Assembly (NCBI GenBank): GCA_905116865.2
Contig: CAJHNH020008572.1
Span: 310,001 to 374,000, forward strand
Direction: 5' to 3'
From: Candidula unifasciata
Lineage: Eukaryota > Mollusca > Gastropoda > Stylommatophora > Geomitridae
Length of the DNA stretch: 64,000 nucleotides
The position numbers and the translations under genes are program-made. The notes under the pieces were generated by a model. The model made no database searches. It had not been told where the DNA came from and was given only the letters and a program-made list of their open reading frames with translations. Positions 1 through 11,600 of this stretch are shown here, in pieces. Every line of letters begins with the position of its first letter. Positions within the stretch are counted from its first letter, which is position 1.

Positions 1-42
1 CATGAATGCGTGGAATAGGGTTCTTTACTTTTTACTTTTACA
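1..42 (+). repeat. SINE-A, 3' tail only
   Basis: The first 40 bases match the 3' end of the SINE-A family seen complete at 20390-20640: a GCGTGGAA-like box followed by CTTTACTTTTTACTTT. The rest of the copy lies outside the window. Confidence 0.5.
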
Positions 43-105
43 TTCCTGGAAGGTTAAGCAACCATGAAAAGTAACTGTTTTTTGTTGTTGCTATCTTTGT
101 TTCAG

Positions 106-120
106 ATGATGATGGCCTAA
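106..120 (+). promoter_or_regulatory. Short upstream ORF (Met-Met-Met-Ala-stop)
   Basis: Directly after the inferred splice acceptor the sequence reads ATGATGATGGCCTAA, three consecutive ATG codons and a stop four codons in. If the acceptor is used, ribosomes meet this minimal uORF 82 bases before the Rab ATG. A regulatory role is inference only. Confidence 0.3.
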
Positions 121-202
121 TTGTCTATCAGTACCACTGCAAGTTTCAGTGCAAGGAAACAGTGCATTTATCTTTTGGCCAGACACAGTATTATAGACAG
201 AC
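106..202 (+). other. Probable 5' UTR exon part of the Rab29-like gene
   Basis: A pyrimidine-rich tract ending TTTGTTTCAG at 96-105 is a good 3' splice site just upstream of the Rab start codon, so the first coding exon probably begins at 106 and carries 97 bases of 5' UTR. The upstream non-coding exon and promoter would lie outside the window. This is inferred from splice signals; cDNA would be needed to confirm it. Confidence 0.5.
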
Positions 203-317
203 ATGGAGGTACTGTTCAAAGTAATAATTATTGGGGACCCAACTGTTGGCAAGACATCTTTTGTACAGAGATATGTGAATGATTCTTACAGACGTGATTA
301 CAAGATGACGATCGGAG
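203..317 (+). CDS. RAB29: Rab29-like coding exon 1
   Basis: It encodes the N-terminus, the P-loop GDPTVGKTS and the switch I region up to ATC GGA G. The donor is GTGAGT at 318 and the phase is 1. The split codon G|TG restores the valine of the IGVDF motif with exon 2. Confidence 0.93.
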
Positions 318-2608
318 GTGAGTCATCTCAGACTGGATGATCTTAAGGTCTTTGCAGTGTTATACTTACGTAAAGTTTGGTCTCTCAGGTTTGAATCCAC
401 GACTCCCTGTGTGGGTTCTTGGGGTCCCATTAAAGGGGGGGGGGGGTGGGGAAAGAATAGACCCACTGCCTCTTTAGCAAGCCTGTTGTAAGAGTTGACT
501 AATTAGAGGTTTCCTGTGAAGTTCCAGTGTTCCTGAGAGGCAAGGAACCATAAGTCTGCATACAAATAAGCTAGATCTGAAAAACAGATGTGCATGAACT
601 CAAGTTCTAGAACAAGACTGAAGTCCTGAAGTAGTCGAACAACCAGAACCTTCCGGCTGGTGGCTAGGCCCCCTGTTGAGAACCTGTTTCTAGGATGACT
701 ACGGAGAGGGGTAGATGGGTGTTGACCTGTATGAACTCTGTTCCTGGACTACGGAGAGGGGTAGATGGGTGTTAACCTGTTTGAGCTCTGTTCCTGGACT
801 ACGGAGAGGGGTAAATGGGTGTTGACCTGTATGAGTTCTGTTCCTGGACTATGGAGAGGGGTAAATGGGTGTTAACCTGTATGAGTTCTGTTCCTGGACT
901 ATGGAGAGGGGTAAATGGGTGTTAACCTGTATGAGTTCTGTTCCTGGACTATGGAGAGGGGTAGATGGGTGTTGACCTGTATGAGTTCTGTTCCTGGACT
1001 ACGGAGAGGGGTAGATGGGTGTTGACCTGTATGAGCTCTGTTCCTGGACTACGGAGAGGGGTAGATGGGTGTTAACCTGTTTAAGCTCTGTTCCTGGACT
1101 ACGGAGAGGGGTAAATGGGTGTTGACCTGTATGAGTTCTGTTCCTGGACTATGGAGAGGGGTAAATGGGTGTTAACCTGTATGAGTTCTGTTCCTGGACT
1201 ATGGAGAGGGGTAAATGGGTGTTAACCTGTATGAGTTCTGTTCCTGGACTATGGAGAGGGGTAGATGGGTGTTGACCTGTATGAGTTCTGTTCCTGGACT
1301 ACGGAGAGGGGTAGATGGGTGTTGACCTGTATGAGCTCTGTTCCTGGACTACGGAGAGGGGTAGATGGGTGTTAACATGTATGAGCTCTGTTCCTGGACT
1401 ATGGAGAGGGGTAAATGGGTGTTAACCTGTATGAGCTCTGTTCCTGGACTCTGGAGAGGGGTAAATAGGTGTTAACCTGTATGAGCTCTGTTCCTGGACT
1501 CTGGAGAGGGGTAGATGGGTATTGACCTGTTTGAGCTCTGTTCCTGGACTATGGAGAGGGGTAAATGGGTGTTAACCTGTATGAGCTCTGTTCCTGGACT
1601 ATGGAGAGGGGTAAATGGGTGTTAACCTGTATGAGCTCTGTTCCTGGACTCAGGAGAGGGGTAGATGGGTGTTGACCTGTTTGAGCTCCTGTTCCTGGAC
1701 TACGGAGAGGGGTAGATGGGTGTTGACCTGTATGAGGTCTGTTCCTGGACTACGGAGAGGGGTAAATGGGTGTTGACCTGTTTGAGCTCTGTTCCTGGAC
1801 TACGGAGAGGGGTAAATGGGTGTTGACCTGTTTGAGCTCTGTTCCTGATGCACCAACATATGGTTTAGCACTTTTGCATCCTGATTTACTAGGGCAGTGG
1901 TTCTCAAACTTGTGCAGCAAATGTATGCCAGGAGTGCCGCGGCAATAATCAAGAATTTTTCAAAATCTGCTTGAGATCAGCGAAGACAGAAGTTTGAAAC
2001 AGAAATACTTTGAAGGAAGCCAAGAAAAGTTCTAGATGCAGGTGTATTCAGAAAACAATGCCGTTGGCAAGGCTGCAGTGTATTCTCATCATACCTTAAC
2101 ATAAAAAAAATATGGAGGAGCAACCTTCAAGTGATTTAAGGGTACAGTTAACTAAACTTCCCATAAACATAAAATAAATCATAAAAAATTCATCCAAACA
2201 GCTTCATTCATCGTATTAATGACAACTGAACCTTAAATTTGCACTGTTTTTGTTTTTTTCTTTTCCTAAGCATTAAAAGCACTTTAAGTTTAGGCGCGTC
2301 ATGTACAATTTTTTTTGCCCGACATGGGAGTCGGGGCGAAAAAGTTTGAGAAACCTCGTACTAGGGCACAGTATAGTGGCTTGGGATGAGGTATTGTTGA
2401 ACCGTTTCACGTCAGGTTTGTTAACTCTTGTATAACTTGAGGAATTGGGGACTGGTAATTGTTTGGCTTTGTCCTGGTCAGTCAAAAACACATTTATTCC
2501 AAGCATGCCTGATAAGGTCTACACACACATGCACACACTCAGGAATGTACGCACACGCTCAGGAATGTACGCACACGTTTTCATGCCTGCACACACACAC
2601 AAGCACAC

Positions 2609-2667
<59 letters not shown>

Positions 2668-5600
2668 TATGCACACAAGCTCGCACACACTGGAAAGAGA
2701 AGACCTATTACAGAAACAAATGGAATCAGGTGATAACTGAGTTGAGTTGAGTCAAGAATTGACATCACAGCACTCGGGGCATTCACATGCATGCTCCGTC
2801 ATCTTCAGCAGAATGCGCAGAGTTCCAGTACTGATGGTGACCGGTAGGTCACAATCTGGTTAAATGTCCGTCTTTCCTTTTATCTGAGTGTAGTGAACCG
2901 GCCAGACCTTCTGGTTACACCTAGATGCCTCATTCTCCCCAGGCCATAATAATCTTCTGTCTCTGTTGATTCCATTGCTTGTTCCCAAAGGGCCTTGACC
3001 ACATCTGCCTTGTCATATATCAATTCACCACCCAGTGGTGCAGATCCAGCCAATCTGTTCAGGTGATAACTGCAACAGTGAACCTCAAGGGCTCAGAATG
3101 CTTAGGAGAAGATGATACCTCAGACCATTTCTTCACGTGTTGAGTGCGAGGCATGGGTGTAAATATTTAATAATTAAGTTGCATAACAACAATCTGGCCT
3201 ATTCCAATCACAATGAAGAGAAAACTGTATGGTACCTGAGGAGATATGGACTGCACGATAGCTTTCATAAAGGTTGCAGGCCTCCTGTTTTAAGTTTTCT
3301 GACAGAAAGATCGAAGAAGAAGTTGAATAATGTATTTTCTGCTCCATTTTCCCAGTGTTAGTGTAATAAAAAAAATGGAAAGTATATTTGCAAAGTTATA
3401 CTATTAATGTACAAACCTTTATTTCAGTGGACTTTGCTTTGAAAGTGATAAAGTGGTCAGACAAATGCAATATTAAACTTCAGCTGTGGGATATTGCAGG
3501 TATGGTTTAAGAACTGAATTCTAGTTGTTTATGTAGTTTATCATTCATGGCCATTATATATTATATTTTTGTTCTTCTTCTCTTTATCATCCAGTAAAGC
3601 ATAGGCTCTTAACCAACTCACACCAAGTTGTTCTATCCTTTGCCATCGCACGCAGCTCGCCCCATGCCCTCTACGTCTTTTTAACTTTACTCTCCAGCTC
3701 TCTTCCCCATGTGTTTTTGGTCTGCCTTTATTCTAGTTTTTCCCCCTCCATAATTGACCTTATCTGACAGTTTGACCCACCTAAAAAAAAGGGGGAGGGG
3801 GGAAATAGCGTTTAGGAAGTCAAGGAGGCTGGCATGATGTTAACAACATGACCCACCAAGTGCTGATTGAGCTATAAAAAAAAAGGGGTCTAGCATCATA
3901 CGCCTGATGTTTCCATGTGGGTTCCTGGAGCCTCATTTTGGAGGAAACAAGAATGGACCCACTGCCTCCCTAAAAAGCGTGTCATAGGTGTCAACTGATT
4001 GGTGGCTCCTTTGAAGACGAAGTACATCTGCCTGAGAGGCAAAGAAACAGCCGTCTGCATACAAATAAGCACACAGAGTATTTAGGTTCTGGAACAAGAC
4101 TAAAGTCCGGAGGTGAATGAACAGCCAGAACTTTCTGCAGGAGCTTACAGCAGGTGAATGCAACAAAAAAAGTTAAGAAGTAGATGCACCATTAGTGTGT
4201 AAAGGAGCCTTTGCTTACTGTTTCTTACATGTATGAGGGTCTCTGCTTGTTGTCCATGTTTAACTTCTTTTTCTTCTCAAGTTCTGCTCTGCCTTTTGCT
4301 GTCAGGTTTTGAAGAGACATAGGCTGCGAGCCTTGGTATTCACGGTCCTGGCTATTCCATCTATCCCTCACTTGCGTAGTCAATCTCTGGCTTTGCTTTC
4401 ATTATGACTTAGTGACAGAGCTCTCTGTTGTGCACTGTCGGGTGGTAGTGTTAAACATACCTGCAAAAGTGCTGATTCTCTAGCACCTTGAAATTCTTTT
4501 TTCTTTTCCCTTTTTTGGACCAATTTTAAGACTGCTCTTATGTTTCTAACTTGTGAAAGATAACGCTGCTATGATGATTATAGTTTCAGTCTTCTCCAAG
4601 TATGTTTTTTTACCAGATGTTATAACTGTTCCAAGATATTGAAACTGAATCACCCTTTTCCCCATTTACTTATATATAATACATTCTTATATTGCAGACA
4701 GATTGGCTGTATCTGCACCACTGGGTGGTGAATTAATACATGACAAGGCAGATGTGGCGAAGGCCTTTTGGGAACAAGCAACAGAATCAGTAGAGAAAGA
4801 AGATTATTATGGCCTGGAGAGGAGGCACCTGGGTGTAACCAGAGGGTCTAGCCAGCTCACTACACTCAGAGGAGAGGCAAGACGGACATATAACCAGATT
4901 GTGACCGACACCATCAGTATTGGAATTCTGAGCTGGCTGCTGAAGATGAGGACGGTGCATGCATGGGAATGCCCTGAGTGCTGTGATGTCAATTCTTGAC
5001 CCAACTCAACTCTTATATTGAAGAAAGGTTGTTAGTCTTTAGTTGAGGTTCTAACATCACCATAGGCTGGTTGCCCCATAACTCTGTTCCTGGGCCAGTG
5101 GAAGTCACAAAAAAATATCCTTCACTATCCCACTTGAAAACTAGTAAGAAAACTTGTCAGTCCAAGCAAAATCCTTAAGCTTGCAAATGCAGATTAGAAA
5201 TGCATAAGGCAGCTGTCAGATGTGCCAACACTAACAGTCCCACACCTTAATTACAGCTCACAGATGGTACAAATAGTTAATTATGAAAGCTGATATAGCA
5301 CCTGGAAAAGTACATGTCATTCTCAACATAATCTGCCAACTTACCATTTTTGTACAGTCAACAACATTCTGCTGGCACAGCAGAAGAAAACCATCTACAT
5401 GATATCCACAGCTCACAGTGTCATACCAAGCACTCTTCTCAGTAACTGGGCAATGGAACCTTTGGTTTCTCTGTCTAGAAATGAAGAATTTGCATCAGCT
5501 AAATTAAGCTGGAAACATATAACTATTCAGAGCATCATCTTTCAACCGGCTGTCGGCTAATTTGGCCAGAAGTCATAATAAAGAAAAACTTACAGTCTTC

Positions 5601-8600
5601 AGAGCCACCCTGCATATAATGAATACCAGGAAGTGTCCTGGAAAGTAAAAATGGCTGCAGTGATGTTGATCAGTGACCCATCAGGTGCCAGTTGGTCTGT
5701 ACAAATATGAATCTATCATTATGTGCCTGTTGCACTAATAGTTTGACAAGAGTCCTTTACTAACTTATTTACTTTTTATCTTCAGGTCAAGAGAGGTTCA
5801 CATCCATGACCAGAGTCTATTATAAAGATGCCCATGCATGTCTGGTCATGTTTGACCTGACACAGAAGAACACATTTCAAAATTCAATCAAGTGGAAAAA
5901 GGATCTGGACCAGAAGTGTAATTTAACAGACGGTTCACCAGTGCCTTGTCTTTTGTTGGCTAACAAGGTAAGTCACTCTGTGTGACTGTCATTATCACGG
6001 CGGTATCATGGCTAGTGCTGTCACCAGGTTAGGATTTTATTTTTGCCCCCAAAAGAAAAAATTCCCTAATTTTACTGATAATTCGAATCCAAATCTCCTG
6101 CATGAGGGCCGTGTGTTCTGAACCATTTGACCAGCTGCTCCTCTGTGTGTGACCTAATAATTTTCTAAATAAGAAGTTAAAGAAAATGATGACAAAGGAG
6201 GATTATTTCAATGTAATAATGCTTTTGTTTTTGACTATTTGAGTTTTTTTTTTAAACTGTTATTCTTCTTATCCTCCTCCTCCTCCACCCCCCCCCCCAG
6301 CCCCAAATGGGACAGCAGAGCCAACATCGGGAGCCCATATTGTCTACAATCAGTAGTAAATAATCATTTAATTACTATATATCATATCCAATGTTAGGTC
6401 TACTGAAACATTGGGAATGGACGGCACTCAAAAGGCTCAAGCCTTGTTAAAGTGCATAATTATATATTAAAAAACACATACTTGACAAGAGAATTTCTAC
6501 ATATATGGCAACAAATGTGCATGACCAGAAGAAAAGATCCAAAGGATGCTTACTGGAGACATCCGAAGTGATACTTGCCACTCTGCACGAAGCATGCCTT
6601 TCTGCACCTTTCTCAGCAAACTTTGTCAGTCTGTTACAGTTAAGGCATATGTGTGCAGGTGGTTCTCAGGCTAGCAGAAAGATTCTGTGACTGCCTCCTC
6701 CACTCTCAAACTAGATGTGTTATAAAATCCTAGGCTCTGTTGCACTTCTTCTTCTTCTTCTCCTCCACCTTGTACCTCTGCAAAGTGTATGGGGGAGATG
6801 TAACATTCGTTGATGAGCTGTGTCAAGAGCACTATTAAGACTAATGTTAATTTCTTTAAGGCTGTTCATAAAGCCATCACTCCATATTTTCCGAGGTCTT
6901 GCACTCGCTCTATACCTGTTGTTTTCAGTGTGGCTTGCTGTGGTAGATAGTACCAGGGCATTCTTGTAAGGTGTCCAAACCACTTCATTTGTTGTTCTTT
7001 GATGACCTGTAAGACTGGCTTTATTCCTAGCATTCATATGATTTTATGATTTCGTGTTCTCTTTAATTGAAACTCCTACAACTCTTCAAAGGCATTTCAT
7101 CTCTGTTGTCACAATTTTACGTTCATTGGAGTATGTAGGTGTCCACGTTTGGCACTGATAGCATAGTGTTGGCCAAAAATAGTTCTGATAAGATTCACTT
7201 TGGTAATCCAGGGTATCTGCTTGTGTGTCAACAGGGGAGATAGTTGCCCCATAACTTGATTGGCACATCTCGGGCTAATATCTCTGTCCAGTTTTCCGTC
7301 GGTTGTGAAAATTGATCCCAAATACTTAAATTCCTCTGTTTGTCTTAAGGTGTTGTTTTTTTAATTGTATTTCTAAATTGTCTTTCTGTCTTCCTATCAC
7401 CATTGAAACTTGGGGGCTTTCCATTCGAAACCCTGAATCCTCCTTTCCATTACCACAGTGAAAGTCTACTCTTAAATCCGTATAGGAAAATAGACAACAC
7501 TAGTGATTTGTAGATATTGACCTTGACAGCGATGCTGATTTTACTCTTCCACATCGTATTCTGCTGAGACATCCGGGCTGTTGCCATATCAAGTTGCACT
7601 AAGCAATGTCCATTTGCCTTTGCAATGAACCCCTATGCACTTTTCCTGCCTGTTAACACAGAACTGTCTATAAAGGTAATAATCACCTGATCAGTCAAGA
7701 AATAAGTATCAGAGGTCAGCTTTACAAGAAAACAATCACAGAAGTTAAGGAAATTAAGGCTAAAACTGATATTATAAACAAAAACAAAACAAACAAACAA
7801 AACAGAAATGATACTCAAAACAATGTTTTCCCATAATGAATTTAAATAATGTGGATACGAACAATACATTGCACAATTTATTGCCAGGCATATTTCGCTG
7901 TATCTCATCAGGTGCGTTACTACAGAGTTACATCAACATAAAATAAAGCTCAAAATTGAATAAATTCAACTTAAATGGGAATAGTTTCTTCCGATACATT
8001 GTGTCTGTTTCACGGCCTTCACTTCCTCACTTCCTATTTTAGCTCATGCTTCAAAGAAATGATACTATATTATTACTCCAATGGATTATGGAAACATTTA
8101 CAATAACTATAAATAAAATGAAACAGAAACAAAGGGAAATGTAAAGAGACTTTACTATTTTGTTCTTTTTGTGGTTTATTAGGCAATTTTACATTCAGTA
8201 GTTTGCCATTGCCTCTGAAAGTTGGATGCTCGATACCATTGTCAAAATCAATGCAGAGCAGTCAGCAGCCAAATCGCCTGCAGCCAGAATAAAACCGGGT
8301 GTTTCAGAATTATGATCGGAATGCCTAAACCACAAACCTGGGGACTTAGTTAGGTGTCCAACATATAAACAAGTAGTCGTCTCTCTTTAATAGCACCCAG
8401 CGCATTGATTAACTAATAAGAAAACGGAGGGTGTTATAGTATATTGTTAGTGTCCTTGCTTTTCCATTGCTGGGTGATGTGGGTAGACACTGATTGCTCT
8501 GTTAACTGAAGCACCCACGAACCATCTGAATGTTGGAGTAATCAAATCCTTTTTCATCTTTGTACGTGATGTTGTAGACCTGTATATTCCATTCTGATCA

Positions 8601-11600
8601 GCACAACCTTTCTCCTGATTCTAATTGGGTTTTATTTGGATAAAGATTCAACATTACAAAATTCAGGACAAGCCCATATTAGCTCCGTCTCCCTATTTAA
8701 CAGCCAGCAAAGAGAAGAGATTCCATACTGATGGTACGGCTTCTGAGGCTTAGGCATTGCGAATGTGCTTTGTAATGCCAGGGTGCAGGGTTCAGTCCCA
8801 GCTGCGGGCTTTGTGCCTTGCATTGGTTTCAACAGTGTTATCGACGGTCCATAAATGAATTAAAAACTAGTTGTGTATCCTTTTACAGGACGTTGCAGAA
8901 CCAACCTTAGCATTTGTTTTTGGCTGTTATGGCTTTTCAATACCACTGTCGAAACCAGCGCAAGGCCCGAAGCTGGGATTGGACCCGGCACCCTGACACT
9001 ACGAAGCGCGTTTGCAATGACTAAGCCACAGATGCCAACAATAGAAAACTACTGGATGTAAATTTGACTTAAAAAATCACAACAGCCAAAAAATTTGGGG
9101 GCTGGTTCTGCAACATCCTGTAAAGGACACGCAACTAACTTTAAAACTGATGGTACCCATTGTCATCTGGTTAATGCCTTTCCCCTGAGATTCAAGTTGT
9201 GTCCAGAGCTGCAGACACTCCCCGCTGCATTATTTTTTTCAGGTACAAGTTTTTAGTATCTTTCATTTTGCTTGTTACTTCATCCCACAGGCGAGTGATC
9301 ACCACTGCATGGTGACTTGTTCCTAACTAAGAATCTCTAGCCAGATGCTTCTTCTTCTTTACTTCCTTTTTTAGCTCATTCTTTACTTTTGCTCTAAGTG
9401 GGCAGACCATTTTATTGGTTGTCTTTGTGTGCAAGCTAGCATTTGTTCTGTGCCAGTTTTTTTCTCATATGAATTCATTCCTAATTTTATTTCTTTTGGT
9501 CACTTCTGCCGTCTTTCTCCGACATAATTTTTAATGTCTACTAATTTTCTTTTTGATTTATTGTGATTGACCATGTCTGGCACTGGTAGCACAAGATATT
9601 GGTGTATATGCTTTATATGAGAAAAATATGTGTGCTGACTGGGACTGTCTTATGCTGTATCCAGAGGCTAACTTAAAAAAAAAATTAAAGAGAATGTTCA
9701 TTATATTTGAGAGGACATGGGCATGGCCAGGTAGATTTGTTCCCCTAGAAATACTATCCTAATTGACACTAGTTTATGCTGCCATGGTGGTCTTTCTACT
9801 GCCCATTATTCAGCGATGGATGAATTAGATTTTTTTTTTAAACATTCTATCTCACCTGTTTTGTGACACGTGGAAAGGGCTGTTGTTGTTCAACCTCTGC
9901 ATTCACGTGTAAAAGGGCAGTTGTTACTGTTTGTTATGGTTTACAGCTAGGCTATGATATATGCACCTTTCTGCACATCATGTACAAATTCATAACTTTA
10001 ATTAATAGCGTTCTAGGACATGCTTGTTAAAGAGCAGTATAGTGAGTCTATTAATTTGTTTTATTATTTATAATTTTTTTAAATTAATTTGTTTTGGGAA
10101 TTGCTGATATCAGAAGAAAAGCTCAAGGCGTCCAGAAAATTCATAAGAACTTTGTTCTGATTTGGAAAGGGACCCGACCACAAGAAACTAACAAACATGG
10201 AGTGGGTTTTATCATTGCTCCAGAAACAGCAAAATATTTACTAGATTCAGAATTCGTGTCAGAGAGAATCATAAGTATCAGACTGGCTGCAGGTAAAAGA
10301 ATAGTATCGTATATTCAAGTATATGCTCCTTGTAACGACAAAGAAGAAGAAAGAACGGAATTTTTTTATCAACTTAGTGAAACCATCCGTAAAGTTACAG
10401 ACACTGATGGCTGGTATGTGATGGGAGATTTCAACGGACATGTGGGAGAACATCGACCTCCATGGTCCACATATATGGGACCATTTAGGGACAAAGAAAA
10501 TAAATGTAACAACAATGGAGAACAATTACTCAATGTATGTGCAGAGCATGAACTAATTATCAGCAACACGCTATACCAACATAAGAGAAGCAAGATATTG
10601 ACCTCGTATAAATGGAATAATATTAACCAAGCATCACAGATAGATTTTATTCTCACAAAAAAGAGCGACAGATGGAGAATAAAGAACTCCAGGGCCATCC
10701 CAAATGCAATAATAGACTCTGACCATAGACCTGTTGTACTTTGGCTCTATAAACCAACAAGAATTTTCATTGATAAAACACCGCAGCTGATGGATCAGAT
10801 AGCCATAGAGAAACTAAAAGACAAAGATGTGGCAATTCAAGTTGAGGAAACAGTTAAAAACACCTTCAGTACTCTAGAGAGAGGAAATGACATAGAAGAA
10901 GAGTGGAAAATTTTTAAAACCTGCTTCCTGAATGTAATGACAGAAAAGTGCAGACTCCGAAAGCCAAGAAGACACATGAAACAAACAGCATGGTGGAATG
11001 AAGAAGTTAAAATTTATATAAAAAAAAATAAGAAATATTTTCATCAGTGGCAAAAGTCCAAATTAGATGAGGACTACATCAAATATAGAAAAGCAAGAGC
11101 AAAGAGCAAGAGGAAAGTAAATTCGGCGAAATCAGAATCATGGGCAAACTACTGAGAACAATTAGCAAGGCTATGCACTGATTCACCAGGTCAGTTCTAC
11201 CGAAGCATCAAAGCTATGAGACTGAGAGAAGAGAAATTTAACCCATCAAAGATCATAAACAGCAAAGCTAAAAAACCACTCACCAAATCCCGAGATGTTA
11301 AAAGAAGATGGCAAGAATATTTTTCTGAATTACTGAATAGTGGACCACAAGAACCAGTGTCTAATAAAATAAAATTTGGACAAGAACAAGAACCTAATAT
11401 ATTAGAATCTGAAGTTGAAAAGATCCTAGAGCAAAGCAAAAGAAACAAAGCGGCCGGAACAGATGGTATTACAACAGACATAATACTTGCATGTAAGGCA
11501 ACAGCAGTAAAATGGCTGACAAGAATATTCAATATGGCCTGGGAGGAAATGAAAGTTCTCGTTGACTGGCAGAGAGCAATTATAGTTTCTATATGGAAGA

